A stretch of 64,000 nt of DNA from Microbacterium esteraromaticum (GCF_016907315.1 NZ_JAFBBS010000001.1:744001-808000), one strand, 5' to 3'. Shown: positions 25,730 to 35,563, numbered from the stretch's first letter. The notes: generated by a model not told the origin, from the sequence alone. Numbers and translations: made by a program.

Positions 25730-26905
25730 TCAGGAGCTGGTGACCGGCGCCCACGCGCCGATGCCCACCTCGTCGATCTCCGCACCCGCTGCGAATCTGT
25801 TCAGCCGGAAGGCGTCGAGCACCGGCGACGGCTTGCCCGTCACGATCTCCTCCGCGACGAGCTCACCGAGGATGAGCCCGAGAGTGGCACCCGAGTGCGT
25901 GAACAGCGTGAAGAGGTTGTCGATGGCCGGCACCGCCCCGACGACGGGCTCACCGTCGCCGGGGATCGGCTTCAGGCCGGCTGCCACGCGCTGCGCGACC
26001 AGCGCGGGGTTGCCGGCGAGCACGCGCGACCCCTCCTCGAGCAGCCCGCGCACCGACTCCTCCGGCACCGTGAGCGACCCGTCGGGCTCGACGATGATCG
26101 ACCGCTCGGCCCAGTCCGCGTCGAGCACGAGGCGTCCGTCCGGCATGGGGCGCACGGCGACGCGCGGGGTGTTCAGTACGGTCCTCACGCGAGGCTCGAC
26201 CGGTTCGGTGATGACGACGAACGCCGCGGGGGTGGCATCGGGCACCGTCACGCCGAGTGCCGCAAGCTGGGCCGGAACGTCGCCACCGGTGGCGAGCACC
26301 ACCCGGTCGGCCGCCAGCGGGGTGCCGTCGCCGAGGACGACGCCGACAGCGGCACCATGGCGAACATCCACGCGCACCTCTCCGGCGTTCTCGACCAGCA
26401 CCGCTCCGTCGGCTGTCGCCTCGGCGAGGAGGGCGCCGATGAGGTCGGGAAGGTTCACCCAGCCCTCGCCCCGGTTGAAGATCGCGCCCTCCTGCGAGAC
26501 CGCATCGGCATCCACATCCGGCGTCAGCGTCGTGACCTGCGCCTTGTCGAGCCACTGCGAGTCATAGCCGCCCGCGCGCTCGTAATCGAACGTGTCGCGG
26601 AAGCTCTCGTCTTCCCCGCCCCACTTCAGAGCGCCGTCGAAGCGCAGGTACGAGGCGCTGTCGGGGTGCCGCTCCCGCCAGGTGCGGTAGCGGTCGAGCC
26701 CGATCAGGCGCAGATAGCGGTACTCCGTTGAACGCGCACCCGAGGAGTTCAACCAGGCGATCGACCGACCGGATGCCCCATCGCCCGGTCTCCCGGCGGT
26801 GACGAGCGTCACTCGAGCGCCGGAGCGCGCGAGGTGCGCTGCGGTCGATGCGCCGAGGATCCCGGCGCCGATCACGACGACGTGCAGAGGCTGCGAGTTG
26901 GTCAT
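25730..26905 (-). CDS. FAD-dependent amine/amino acid oxidoreductase (DadA/MSOX type)
   Basis: A 391-residue DAO-superfamily flavoenzyme. VVVIGAGILGASTAAHLARSG is the FAD motif, then GDGASGRSIAWLNSSG matches the region near the flavin in D-amino-acid dehydrogenases and related glycine/sarcosine oxidases. The C-terminal GLKPIPGDGEPVVGAVPAIDNLFTLFTHSGATLGLILGE is the second FAD signature. The ATG at 26905 has AAGGA 5 nt upstream; another at 26911 abuts it. The substrate is an amine or amino acid taken up by the linked transporter; a glycated amino acid is possible given the Gfo/Idh neighbour (inference). Confidence 0.88.
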   Translation of the reverse strand: MTNSQPLHVVVIGAGILGASTAAHLARSGARVTLVTAGRPGDGASGRSIAWLNSSGARSTEYRYLRLIGLDRYRTWRERHPDSASYLRFDGALKWGGEDESFRDTFDYERAGGYDSQWLDKAQVTTLTPDVDADAVSQEGAIFNRGEGWVNLPDLIGALLAEATADGAVLVENAGEVRVDVRHGAAVGVVLGDGTPLAADRVVLATGGDVPAQLAALGVTVPDATPAAFVVITEPVEPRVRTVLNTPRVAVRPMPDGRLVLDADWAERSIIVEPDGSLTVPEESVRGLLEEGSRVLAGNPALVAQRVAAGLKPIPGDGEPVVGAVPAIDNLFTLFTHSGATLGLILGELVAEEIVTGKPSPVLDAFRLNRFAAGAEIDEVGIGAWAPVTSS

Positions 26906-26907
26906 CT

Positions 26908-27987
26908 TCATCCTTCGTTCCGTTCTGAGAGGTCGGGGCGACGCAGGGGCGTCTCGGCATGCAGTCGCTCGATGATCTCGAGCACCGTGACGGCGTCCGC
27001 CGGGTCGACGGGCAGGGCGGCGTCGCCCCGGAGCGCGGCGGCGAGGGCGCGGTAGAAGGCGCCGTAGTCTCCGCGGCGCATCGGCAGCGGCTCCAGCGAA
27101 CCCTCCACGCCGAAGAGCCCCCAGCGAGAAGCCGGCGTGACGCCGTAGTCCTCGTCGGCAGGCGACGCACCGGCAGCCAGCGCCGCCTCCTGTCCGTCCA
27201 GGCCGTGGCTCGTGTACCCGCTGAGTGAGCCGAGCACGTGGAATCGGGGGCCGAACTGCGGCGCGAGAGAGTTCATCCACAAGTGCGAGATGGTGCCCGA
27301 CTCATGCCGCAGCGCGACGAAAGCGTCGTCGTCGGCGAGGCCGTCCGGCCGATTCACCGCCAGCTCGGCCGTCGCCTCTGCGACCGGGCCGAACAGCTGC
27401 ACGGCCTGATCGATGAGGTGCGTGCCGAGATCGAACAGGATGCCGCCGCCCTGAGCCGCTGATGCCTCCGCCTTCCAGCTCGCCCGCACCTCGGGCTTGT
27501 ACCACTCGAAGCGCGACTCGAAGCGACGCACCGCGCCGAGACGACCGGTCTCCACGAGATCCCGCACCGTCTGGAAGTCGCCGTCCCAGCGCCGGTTCTG
27601 GAACACCGTGATCCGCCGGCCGAGCTTCTGGGCGTGCGCGATCAGCGCGCGCCCCTCCTCGGACGTGGGCGTGAACGGCTTGTCGACGACGACGTCCAGG
27701 CCTGCATCGAGTGCGGCCGTCGCGATGCCGGCGTGCGTGGCCGGCGGTGTTCCGATCACGACGAGGTCGAGGTCGCCTGCGCCCGCGAGCATCTCCTCGA
27801 CGGATGCGAGCACCCGGGCATCCGGATGCTGCGCCGCGGCCTCCGCCGCGCGGCCCGCGTCGCCGGTGACGATGACATCGAGCGAGAACGCCGGATCGGC
27901 TTCGAGGAACGGCGAGTGGAACACACGGCCGGAGGCTCCGTAGCCGATGACGGCGGTGCGGATCGGGTCAGCTGACGTCGTCGCCAT
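26908..27987 (-). CDS. Gfo/Idh/MocA family oxidoreductase
   Basis: A 359-residue NAD(P)-dependent dehydrogenase: TAVIGYGASGRVFHSPFL is the Rossmann loop, VVDKPFTPTSEEG contains the catalytic Lys (DKP variant of EKP), and FDLGTHLIDQAVQLFG supplies the family D-x-x-x-H-like pair. GKVFHSP-type starts and DKPF are typical of the YdgJ/scyllo-inositol-dehydrogenase-like subgroup. A GGAGG site lies 7 nt before the ATG at 27987; a GTG at 27990 is the alternative. It overlaps the ATPase gene and abuts the FAD oxidase gene, so a sugar-type dehydrogenase is co-expressed with an amino-acid-type importer. Confidence 0.88.
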   Translation of the reverse strand: MATTSADPIRTAVIGYGASGRVFHSPFLEADPAFSLDVIVTGDAGRAAEAAAQHPDARVLASVEEMLAGAGDLDLVVIGTPPATHAGIATAALDAGLDVVVDKPFTPTSEEGRALIAHAQKLGRRITVFQNRRWDGDFQTVRDLVETGRLGAVRRFESRFEWYKPEVRASWKAEASAAQGGGILFDLGTHLIDQAVQLFGPVAEATAELAVNRPDGLADDDAFVALRHESGTISHLWMNSLAPQFGPRFHVLGSLSGYTSHGLDGQEAALAAGASPADEDYGVTPASRWGLFGVEGSLEPLPMRRGDYGAFYRALAAALRGDAALPVDPADAVTVLEIIERLHAETPLRRPDLSERNEG

Positions 27988-28757
27988 CACAGCACCTCCG
28001 ACAGGAAGAGGCGCAGGCGGTCGCTCTGCGGATCGTCGAAGATCTGCTCCGGCGTGCCCGCTTCGACCACTCGCCCCTCGTCCATGAAGACGACCTGGTC
28101 GGCGACCTTGCGCGCGAAGCCCATCTCGTGCGTCACGACGAGCATCGTCATGCCGCGCTGCGCGAGCTCAGCCATGAGGTTGAGCACGCCCTTGACCAGC
28201 TCGGGGTCGAGAGCACTGGTCGCCTCGTCGAAGAGCATGACCTCCGGCTCCATGGCCAGGGCACGGGCGATCGCGACGCGCTGCTGCTGCCCGCCCGACA
28301 GGTCGCGGGGGCGGTGATCTGCGCGCTCGGCCAGGCCGACTTCGGTGAGCCGTGCCAGGGCGATGCGCTCGGCCTCGCCCTTCGCCAGACGCTTCACATT
28401 GCGCAGCGCAAGAGCGACATTCTGCTGTGCCGTGTGGTCGGGGAACAGGTTGAAGTGCTGGAAGACGAGTCCCACCCGGCGGCGGAGCACATCGGGCTTC
28501 AGGGTCAGAGCGTCGTCATCTGCGAGTTGCACGCGACCGGCCTTGGGCTCGTGGAGGCGGTTCACTCCTCGCAGCAGCGTGGACTTGCCCGAGCCCGACG
28601 GCCCGATGATGCAGGTCGTGGTGCCGGGCTCGACGGTGAGGGAGACGTCGTTGATGACGTCGATGTCGCCGTAGGCCATGCGGAGGTTCTCGATCCGAAG
28701 CCGGGATCCCTCGTAGAAGCGACCCTCGGTGACGGGCTGGGGCGAGGTGTAGGTCAT
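27987..28757 (-). CDS. Polar amino acid ABC transporter ATP-binding protein
   Basis: A 256-residue ATPase of the GlnQ/HisP family. Walker A is GPSGSGKST, signature LSGGQQQR, Walker [13 protein letters not shown] (Ala replaces the more usual Pro), switch His in [14 protein letters not shown]. The C-terminus [19 protein letters not shown] is characteristic of PAAT importers. ATGA overlap with the permease gene. An N-terminal extension of about 20 residues precedes the core. Confidence 0.95.
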   Translation of the reverse strand: MTYTSPQPVTEGRFYEGSRLRIENLRMAYGDIDVINDVSLTVEPGTTTCIIGPSGSGKSTLLRGVNRLHEPKAGRVQLADDDALTLKPDVLRRRVGLVFQHFNLFPDHTAQQNVALALRNVKRLAKGEAERIALARLTEVGLAERADHRPRDLSGGQQQRVAIARALAMEPEVMLFDEATSALDPELVKGVLNLMAELAQRGMTMLVVTHEMGFARKVADQVVFMDEGRVVEAGTPEQIFDDPQSDRLRLFLSEVL

Positions 28758-29542
28758 GTGTTCTCTCCACGGGTGTAGACCGGGCTGAGGGACTGCTCGG
28801 CGACCTCTTCGAGACCGCTCTTGGGCGGGGTGGGCTTGCGGCGGCCGGTGCGGAACCGGTTGTCGAAGTAGTTCACCAGGTGGGTCAGCGGCACGGTGAT
28901 CACGAGGTAGAAGATGCCGGCCATCACCAGCGGTGACAGGTTGCCGGTCAGCACCGCGGCATCCTGGCCCACACGGAACAGCTCCCGCTCCGACACCAGC
29001 AGCCCGAGGAAGTACACCAGGGAGGAGTCCTTCACGATGGCGATGAACTGGTTCACCAGCGCCGGCAGGACCCGGCGGATGCCTTGCGGGACCACCACCA
29101 GGCGCATGGCCGAGCCGTAGCTCATGCCGAGGGCCCGGCAGGCCTCGAGCTGGCCACGCTCGACGGACTGGATGCCGGCGCGGAAGATCTCACCGATGTA
29201 CGCGCCCGCGATCAGGCTCAGCGCCAGGATGCCGAGCGGGTATGGCGAGGGACCGAACATCTGCCGGCTGATCGAGGCGAACCCCTGCCCGATCAGCAGA
29301 ATCGTCAGAATCGCGGGCAGGCCGCGGAAGACGTCGGTGTAGATGCGCGCGGGAACGCGCAGCCACGCGGTACGGGCGACGCCCATGACCGCGAGGATCA
29401 TGCCGATGACGATGCCGAGCACTGTGGCGGCCACCGAGATGATCAGGGTGTTCACCAGCCCCGTGCCGAGCAGCTGCGGAAGAACCTTCCACATCGCCTC
29501 GAAATCGAGGAACGTCTTGATGAGCTTGTCGAGCCAGTCCAT
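28754..29542 (-). CDS. Polar amino acid ABC transporter permease
   Basis: A 262-residue permease of the HisM/GlnP type. [24 protein letters not shown] opens the core; the ATPase docking loop is [31 protein letters not shown], the standard PAAT EAA motif. The C-terminal tail after [11 protein letters not shown] is longer than usual. The ATG at 29542 has AGGAG 6 nt upstream. Only one permease is present, so the transporter would use a homodimer. Confidence 0.95.
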   Translation of the reverse strand: MDWLDKLIKTFLDFEAMWKVLPQLLGTGLVNTLIISVAATVLGIVIGMILAVMGVARTAWLRVPARIYTDVFRGLPAILTILLIGQGFASISRQMFGPSPYPLGILALSLIAGAYIGEIFRAGIQSVERGQLEACRALGMSYGSAMRLVVVPQGIRRVLPALVNQFIAIVKDSSLVYFLGLLVSERELFRVGQDAAVLTGNLSPLVMAGIFYLVITVPLTHLVNYFDNRFRTGRRKPTPPKSGLEEVAEQSLSPVYTRGENT

Positions 29543-29602
29543 GAGGATCTCCTGTTCGAGGTGCGGGGCCACGTCGGCCGAGGCCCCGCACCGACGAGGC
29601 GA

Positions 29603-30472
29603 TTACTCGCCGCCGCCCTCGCCCTGCTCGTCGCTGGGCAGGTACTGGTCGGGCATCGGGGAGCCCGGGAACCACTTCTCGTACAGCTCCTTCCAGGTGC
29701 CGTCCTCCATCGCATCGTGCAGAGCGTCGTTCAGCGCCTCCTTGAACTCGTCCTTGCCCTTCGCGATCGCGAAGCCGGCCGGCGCATCGAACGACGGGAT
29801 GTCGATCGCGTTCTCCAGGCCGTACTGCTCGGCGTACTCCTTGGCAGCCTCGTAGTCGAGGAAGTGCGCGTCGACAGAGCCGCTGTTGACTGCGGAGATC
29901 GCCGAGTTGTTGTCCGGGAAGCGGACGAGTTCGGTGTCGGTGAAGTTCTTCACCGCGTACGCCTCCTGCAGGGTGCCCTGCACGACGCCGAGACGCTTGC
30001 CTGCGAGGCTCTCCTCGTCGGTGATGTCGCTGTCGGGGCTTGCCATCACCGTGAGGTAGCCGGCGAGGTACCCGTCCGAGAAGTCGACCGTCTGCTTGCG
30101 CTCGTCGGTGATGCCGATCGCGGCCACGCCGACATCGAACTGGCCGTTCGCGACGGCCGCGAGCAGGCCGGAGAAGTCCTGGCCGGTGAAGACGACCTTC
30201 TCGATGCCGATGCGGTTCGCCACGTCGGTGAACAGCTCGACGTCGAAGCCGGTGAACTCCCCGGACTCGTCGGTGAACGTGTAGGGCTTGGAGTCACCGA
30301 GGCTTGCCACTCGGATCTCGCCGGGGGTGATCAGCCCGTACGGGTTGTCTTTTGCAGCGTCGTCTCCCCCGCCGCCGGTCGAGGCGGAGGGCGAGCATGC
30401 GGCGAGCGCGATCGCGGCGGTGGCCGCGACGGCGGCCAGGGCCGTGCGGCGAAGTGTGGAGCGGATGCTCAT
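29603..30472 (-). CDS. Amino-acid-type ABC transporter binding lipoprotein
   Basis: A 289-residue SBP_bac_3 protein. The signal ends in lipobox ALAAC (Cys26). The mature part shows [39 protein letters not shown] and [25 protein letters not shown], all hallmarks of polar-amino-acid and opine receptors. A Glu/Gly-rich tail ends the protein. It is the first gene of the leftward operon ending at 25730. Upstream lie two palindromes for the divergent LacI regulator. Confidence 0.94.
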   Translation of the reverse strand: MSIRSTLRRTALAAVAATAAIALAACSPSASTGGGGDDAAKDNPYGLITPGEIRVASLGDSKPYTFTDESGEFTGFDVELFTDVANRIGIEKVVFTGQDFSGLLAAVANGQFDVGVAAIGITDERKQTVDFSDGYLAGYLTVMASPDSDITDEESLAGKRLGVVQGTLQEAYAVKNFTDTELVRFPDNNSAISAVNSGSVDAHFLDYEAAKEYAEQYGLENAIDIPSFDAPAGFAIAKGKDEFKEALNDALHDAMEDGTWKELYEKWFPGSPMPDQYLPSDEQGEGGGE

Positions 30473-30519
30473 GGTGTTCCTCTCTGAACTGCAGATCCAC
30501 GGGGTGGGGGGGCTTGTGG

Positions 30520-30533
30520 TGAGACCGGTCTCA
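30520..30533. promoter_or_regulatory. LacI-type operator, site 1
   Basis: TGAGACCGGTCTCA, a perfect 14-bp palindrome with the central CG typical of LacI-family operators, 47 bp upstream of the binding-protein gene. Confidence 0.75.
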
Positions 30534-30542
30534 GCCTGTTAC

Positions 30543-30560
30543 ATTGAGACCGGTCTCAAT
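30543..30560. promoter_or_regulatory. LacI-type operator, site 2
   Basis: ATTGAGACCGGTCTCAAT, an 18-bp perfect palindrome with the same core as site 1; centres are 25 bp apart. It lies between the transporter operon and the LacI gene, so one repressor could control both directions. Confidence 0.8.
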
Positions 30561-30656
30561 TCGTTTCGATGGACGCTACACGGCTTCTGGTTCGGCGTCA
30601 ACCGATAGGTTCGAGATCTGCGATCCCCCGCTGACGCGGAGACACGAGAGGGCGAC

Positions 30657-31724
30657 ATGAGCGAAACGGGAACCGGGCGCCGAGAGGCGACGGTCAGCGA
30701 TGTCGCTCGGGTCGCGCGGGTGTCGAAGGCCACGGCGGCGCGGGCACTCGGCGACTACGGCGCCGTCAGCGACGCCGTACGCGACCGGGTGCAGAAGGCC
30801 GCGGATGAACTCGGCTACCGCCCCAACGCGCTCGCGCGCACCATGAGCACCGGACGGTCGCACACCCTCGGCATCATCATCGGAGACATCGAGAACCCGT
30901 TCTTCGCGAAGGCGACCCGCGGAGCGGCGGACGTCGCCGCCGAAGCCGGCTACGACCTCATCCTGTCGAATTCCGACGAGGAGCCGTCGGTCGAGGCGAA
31001 GGCTGTCGCCGTTCAGCTCGCCAAGCAGGTCGACGGTCTGCTCATCGCGCCGGCGTCGTCGCTCGAGCCCGGCAATCTGCAGCCCGTGCTCGACGCTGGC
31101 CGACCTCTCGTGCTCTTCGACCGCACGGTGCCTGGTGTCGACGTCGACGCGGTGATCACCGACAATCGCGCGGGCGCGCGGCGGCTCACAGAGCTGATGC
31201 TCGCCGCCGGCCACCGCCGGATCGCGTTCATCTCCACGCTCGCCCACGACGGCGCCTTCCGCACCGGAGAAGAGCTGTCGTCATCGGCGGTGGCCGACCG
31301 CGTCATCGGCTTCGTGGAGACGCTGGGCGCCGCGGGCATCGCGCACCCGGAATCCTTCGTCCACCTCAACGCGCGCCGCGACGGTGTCGACGTGCTCGCT
31401 GCCCGGCTCCTCGACGGCGAGGCCGCGGTGACGGCGATCATCGCCTCCGACAGCCTGATCGCGCTGGCGGTGTTCAAGGCCGCACAGGAGCGCGGTGTGC
31501 TGATCCCCCAGCAGCTGTCACTCGCGGGGTTCGATGACGCACCGTGGATGAGCCTGACCACCCCTGGCGTCACCGTGGTCGAGCAGCCCATCCACGAGAT
31601 CGGCGCGCAGGCGACACGCACCCTGCTCCACCGCATCCGCGGCGACGGGCGTCCTCCTGAGACGACCGTGCTGGCTCAGACGCTCGTCGAGCGCGGGTCA
31701 GTGGCAGCACCGCCGGAGGGGTGA
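30657..31724 (+). CDS. LacI family transcriptional regulator
   Basis: A 355-residue repressor. The helix-turn-helix is at about 12-35 (TVSDVARVARVSKATAARALG) followed by the hinge YRPNALARTMSTGRSHTLG. The periplasmic-binding-like effector domain follows (IIIGDIENPFFAKATRGA; LAGFDDAPWMSLTTPGVTVVEQP). GAGAGGG precedes the ATG. It is divergent from the amino-acid-type operon and the two operators lie in the 184-bp spacer, so it most likely represses that operon and itself. LacI control is more usual for sugars, which hints at a sugar-containing inducer. Confidence 0.95.
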   Translation: MSETGTGRREATVSDVARVARVSKATAARALGDYGAVSDAVRDRVQKAADELGYRPNALARTMSTGRSHTLGIIIGDIENPFFAKATRGAADVAAEAGYDLILSNSDEEPSVEAKAVAVQLAKQVDGLLIAPASSLEPGNLQPVLDAGRPLVLFDRTVPGVDVDAVITDNRAGARRLTELMLAAGHRRIAFISTLAHDGAFRTGEELSSSAVADRVIGFVETLGAAGIAHPESFVHLNARRDGVDVLAARLLDGEAAVTAIIASDSLIALAVFKAAQERGVLIPQQLSLAGFDDAPWMSLTTPGVTVVEQPIHEIGAQATRTLLHRIRGDGRPPETTVLAQTLVERGSVAAPPEG

Positions 31725-31761
31725 GCCGCGCCCCGCGTGGCGGGCGGAGCGGGGCATGGGA

Positions 31762-31801
31762 CGAAGGCGGCGCGCCGGCATCTGCGAGCGCACCGCCTTC
31801 G
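31762..31801. terminator. Hairpin between convergent lacI-type gene and hyuB
   Basis: CGAAGGCGG (31762-31770) and CCGCCTTCG (31793-31801) are perfect arms of a long-loop hairpin in the 82-bp gap between convergent genes. Confidence 0.5.
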
Positions 31802-31806
31802 ACGAT

Positions 31807-33513
31807 TCATCGGCCTCGGATGGCTGCCGTCGCGGCTGCGTCGACCGTGAAATCGTCCGTCACCACCACGCCGTAGTCCTGCTCGGCCGACCGTCGTGAC
31901 ACGAAGCCGTTGCGCACGTCGTGTGCGACGGCAGCGGGGTCTCGCCGCAGCGGATCGCCGTAGCCGCCACCGCCGCCCGTCTGGTTGACGAGCACATCTC
32001 CTGCGGCGAGCCGGTTGTAGCTGCCGCCCTGCACGACCTCCCGATCCGTGCCCGGGTTGAGAACCACCCTGTTCGGCTTGCCCTCCGACCCGCCGTCGAT
32101 GGCCCACGGCTCCGTCTTCGTCTTGTAGACGAGGCAGATGCCCGTGGCGGGGGCTGTGAAGCGATACGACCGGCTCACGCCGACCCCGCCGCGGTGCTCC
32201 CCGGCACCACCTGTGTCAGGGCGGTAGCCGTAGTGATCGATGATCATCGAGGACTTCGCCTCGAGCACTTCGACCGGGTTGTTGCGACAGCCCGGCTCCG
32301 AGAGGTGCATGATCCCGTCCTCGCCGTCGTGGTGCGCGGTGCCGCCGAAGCCGACCGCCTCATTGGTCGCCTCCTGCCACGGCTCGCCGGTGCGCGGGTT
32401 GACGCCGAGGCCCATCATCGAGCACACGTCACCGCCCGAGCAGGCGGGAACCAGCTCCGGCATGCCCTGGGCGAGAGCCTTCAGGATGACCTCGCCGGCG
32501 AGCAGACCGGTCCACAGGGTGAAGGTCGGCATAGGCGGCACGGCGTGCATCACCGACCCCGGCACCGTGACCACCCGCAACGGGGCGAAGTTTCCCGCGA
32601 CGACCGGGGAGTCCGGAGTCGTGAGCGACTTGAAGATGAGGCTCGACAGCGCCTCGGTCTGGCCGGGCGGCAGGTTGATGGGTCCTTCGACGTTCTCGGC
32701 GCTGCCTGTCCAGTCGACCACCATCTCCTCGTCCGTGACCGTCACCGTGCACTGCAGCTTGACGAGGTCGTCCTTGTTGATGCCGTCGTCGTCGACGTAG
32801 TCGACCGCGCTCCAGGTGCCCTTGGGCAGCTTGGCGAGCGCGAGCCTGGCGAGCCTCTCACCGTGCTCGTTGATGGTCACCATCGCCTCGGTGAGCGTGC
32901 GGACGCCGTACTTGTCCGCGAGCTCCTGCGTGCGGCGCACGCCCGTCACGCACGCCGACACCTGCGCCTGGATGTCGCCGATCGTGTGCTTCGGCATGCG
33001 GCTGTTGAACCGGATGATGTTGAACACATCCTCGTTGCGCTCTCCCCGTCGGTACAGCTTCGAGGCGGGGAGCATGAGTCCCTCCTGCGAGCGATCGGTC
33101 GAGTCGAGCACGTAGCCCGGGTCCTTCTGATTCAGGTCGGTCACATGCACACGGCAGGAGGCGAACCCGATCAGCTCGTCGTCCACATGGATCGGGGCGA
33201 AGACGAGCGGATCGAGGGTGTGGGCGCTCGACCAGTAGGGGAAGTTGATGATGAAGACGTCACCTGGCTCGATCGCGTCGGCGCCGAGGAACTCGACCGA
33301 GTGCTTGATGCCGGCATCGTTGCCCCTGGTGAAGACCGCGATGCCCGGCGCGTCCGCGACCACGTCGCCGTTGGCGTCGTGGATCCCGATGCCGTAATCG
33401 TGGATCTCGTAGACAACGGTGTTGTAGGCGGTGCGGCACAGGTTGCGCGCGACCTCCTCCGCGGCGGCCAGCAGGCCGTGCCTGATGATCTCGGTGGTGA
33501 TGGCGTCGGCCAC
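31807..33513 (-). CDS. hyuB: Hydantoinase B / oxoprolinase family protein
   Basis: A 568-residue protein of the HyuB family, the partner subunit of HyuA in ATP-dependent N-methylhydantoinases, 5-oxoprolinases and related cyclic-amide hydrolases. Starts TTEIIRHGLLAAAEEVARNLCRTAYNTVVYEIHDYG; the GDVFIINFPYWSSAHTLD, MPKHTIGDIQAQVSACVTG and AGEHRGGVGVSRSYRF segments are family landmarks, and the glycine-rich NQTGGGGGYGDPLRRDP closes the core. The GTG at 33513 lies one base after the hyuA stop, with AAGGGGG upstream. Cytoplasmic. Confidence 0.92.
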   Translation of the reverse strand: MADAITTEIIRHGLLAAAEEVARNLCRTAYNTVVYEIHDYGIGIHDANGDVVADAPGIAVFTRGNDAGIKHSVEFLGADAIEPGDVFIINFPYWSSAHTLDPLVFAPIHVDDELIGFASCRVHVTDLNQKDPGYVLDSTDRSQEGLMLPASKLYRRGERNEDVFNIIRFNSRMPKHTIGDIQAQVSACVTGVRRTQELADKYGVRTLTEAMVTINEHGERLARLALAKLPKGTWSAVDYVDDDGINKDDLVKLQCTVTVTDEEMVVDWTGSAENVEGPINLPPGQTEALSSLIFKSLTTPDSPVVAGNFAPLRVVTVPGSVMHAVPPMPTFTLWTGLLAGEVILKALAQGMPELVPACSGGDVCSMMGLGVNPRTGEPWQEATNEAVGFGGTAHHDGEDGIMHLSEPGCRNNPVEVLEAKSSMIIDHYGYRPDTGGAGEHRGGVGVSRSYRFTAPATGICLVYKTKTEPWAIDGGSEGKPNRVVLNPGTDREVVQGGSYNRLAAGDVLVNQTGGGGGYGDPLRRDPAAVAHDVRNGFVSRRSAEQDYGVVVTDDFTVDAAATAAIRGR

Positions 33514-33514
33514 G

Positions 33515-35563
33515 TCAGGCCCCCTTCTTCGCGTACTGGATCGAGATGATGAGCTCGCCGTATGCACCGACCTCGAGTCGGTCGCCGGCGTGCAGCACAG
33601 TGGTCGCCGTGTGCTCGGTCACGACCACAGGCCCTTCGATGACGTCCCCGGCCATGAGCTCCTCGCGTGAGACCAGGCCGTACTCCGCTGTCTCGTCGCC
33701 GTCGAGCACGACCGTGCGCGTTCGCAGCTCGGGCCCTCCGCCTTCCGGACGGCGCGCCGCCTTCGGCAGATCCGGCTTGTCGACGACGCCGACCGCGCCG
33801 AGGCGCAGCGTCGTCGTCTCGATCGGGTCGTCCATGGTGTGACCGTACTGACGCAGGTGCAGGCGGTCGAACTCCGAGCGGATGGCCGCTCGGGGGTCCG
33901 TGCTGTCGTCCGGGTAATCGACCGTGACCGAGTGCTCCTGCCCGGAGTACCGCACTGCGACGACCCGATGGAAGAGCATGCGCGCGTCGTCGAAGCCCTC
34001 GGCGCGCAGCGTCTCACGCGCCTCCGCCTCCATGCCTGCGTAGAGCGCATCGGCCGCATCGGCGTCGAGCTCGTCGAGAGCCTGCAGGCTCGTGCGCGAG
34101 TAGTCGTGCTGCACGTCGGCCATCAGCATCCCGAGCGCAGAGAAGGCGCCCTGGCCCGGCGGCACGATCACCTCAGGGATCCCCAGCTCACGTGCAACAT
34201 CGACAGCGACCAGCCCCCCTCCGCCACCGAAAGACAGCAGTGCGAAATCCTTGGGGTCGTGACCGAGCTCGATGGTGATGGCGCGCACCGCGCCCATGAT
34301 CTTGGTGTTCGAGATCTTCACCATGCCCCGCGCCAGCTGGGTGACGCTCAGCCCCAGGGCCTCGGCGATCGGGCTGAGCGCTGTCAGCGACTTCTCCCGG
34401 TCGAGGGTGAGCTCGCCGCCGAGCGGGGTGTCCGTTCCGAGGTAGCCGATAGCGAGCGCGGCATCGGTGAACGTGGGCTCCGTACCGCCACGGCCGTATG
34501 CGGCCGGTCCAGGCATGGCGCCGGCGCTCTTCGGTCCGACCTGCAGGGCGCCGGCCTCATCGAGATAGCCGAGCGATCCGCCGCCGGCCCCGATCGTGTG
34601 GATGTAGAGCGAAGGCGTGTTGATCGGGAGCCCCTCGAACTCCGCACCGTGATACAGGACGGGGCTGCCGTCCTGCACCAGCGACGCGTCGAGGCTGGTG
34701 CCGCCCATGTCGATCGTGATGAGGTTGGGCCTGTCGATCAGCTTCGCGAAGGCGGCTGCACCGACGACACCGCCGGCAGGACCCGAGAGGATCAGGTTCA
34801 CTGGCTGCTCGCGCGCGGCCGACGCGGTCATCGCCCCGCCTCCGGAGCGCGACATGAGGAAGCGCCCGTCGAAACCGCGCCGTTCGAGCTCGCCTTCCAG
34901 CGCCTTGAGATAGCTGCGCATGATGGGCTTGATGTAGGCATCCAGCACGGCGGTGCTCGTGCGCTCGTACTCCCGGTACTCGCGCGAGAGCTCGTGCGAC
35001 AGGGTGACTTCGACTCCCGGTGCCTCCTCGACGAGGATCTCGCGCATGCGCAGCTCGTGAGCGGGGTTCGCATACGCGTGCAGGAAGGCGACCGCCACCG
35101 CGTCGTATCCGCGACGGAGGATCTCACGGGCGACATCGCGGGCGTCGTCGTCGTCGAACGGCGTCGCGACCGAGCCGTCGAACATGCTGCGCTCGGTCAC
35201 CTCGAAGGTGTCGTACCGCTCGAGCAGAGCCTCCGGCTTGCGGTGGGCGATGTCGTACATCACCCGGCGGTCCGTTCGTCCGAGCAGGTAGACGTCTCGG
35301 AAGCCGCGCGTCGCGATCGTCGCGATGCGCGCACCCGTGCGGGTCAGCAGGGAGTTCAGTCCCAGGGTGCTGCCGTGGTTGAACGTCGAGACCACGGCCG
35401 GGTCGGCGTCGGCCTTCTCGAACGCGGCGAGCACCCCGGCCGTCGGTTCGCTCGGCGTGGTCGGCACCTTCTCGAAGCGGAGCTCGCCGGTCTCGGGCAC
35501 GAGCTTCACCACGTCGGTGAATGTGCCTCCGACATCGATGGCGATTCGGACGTTCTCGGACAT
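33515..35563 (-). CDS. hyuA: Hydantoinase A / oxoprolinase family protein
   Basis: A 682-residue protein. The N-terminal phosphate motif IDVGGTFTD (residues 9-17) and the second motif IDMGGTSLD at about 290 form the actin-like ATP site. FLMSRSGGGAMTA, LSGPAGGVVGAAAF and LSFGGGGGLVAVDVARELGI are family landmarks. With HyuB it should couple ATP hydrolysis to opening of a cyclic amide (hydantoin, N-methylhydantoin, oxoproline or similar). The exact ring is unknown. AAGGA lies 9 nt before the ATG. It is downstream of an RbsABC-type importer in one direction of transcription, with a 103-bp gap. Confidence 0.93.
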   Translation of the reverse strand: MSENVRIAIDVGGTFTDVVKLVPETGELRFEKVPTTPSEPTAGVLAAFEKADADPAVVSTFNHGSTLGLNSLLTRTGARIATIATRGFRDVYLLGRTDRRVMYDIAHRKPEALLERYDTFEVTERSMFDGSVATPFDDDDARDVAREILRRGYDAVAVAFLHAYANPAHELRMREILVEEAPGVEVTLSHELSREYREYERTSTAVLDAYIKPIMRSYLKALEGELERRGFDGRFLMSRSGGGAMTASAAREQPVNLILSGPAGGVVGAAAFAKLIDRPNLITIDMGGTSLDASLVQDGSPVLYHGAEFEGLPINTPSLYIHTIGAGGGSLGYLDEAGALQVGPKSAGAMPGPAAYGRGGTEPTFTDAALAIGYLGTDTPLGGELTLDREKSLTALSPIAEALGLSVTQLARGMVKISNTKIMGAVRAITIELGHDPKDFALLSFGGGGGLVAVDVARELGIPEVIVPPGQGAFSALGMLMADVQHDYSRTSLQALDELDADAADALYAGMEAEARETLRAEGFDDARMLFHRVVAVRYSGQEHSVTVDYPDDSTDPRAAIRSEFDRLHLRQYGHTMDDPIETTTLRLGAVGVVDKPDLPKAARRPEGGGPELRTRTVVLDGDETAEYGLVSREELMAGDVIEGPVVVTEHTATTVLHAGDRLEVGAYGELIISIQYAKKGA

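Noticed and set aside
29084..30487. A 467-codon plus-strand frame opposite the amino-acid-type permease and receptor genes
   Set aside because: No start context or motif; antisense to two well-supported genes.
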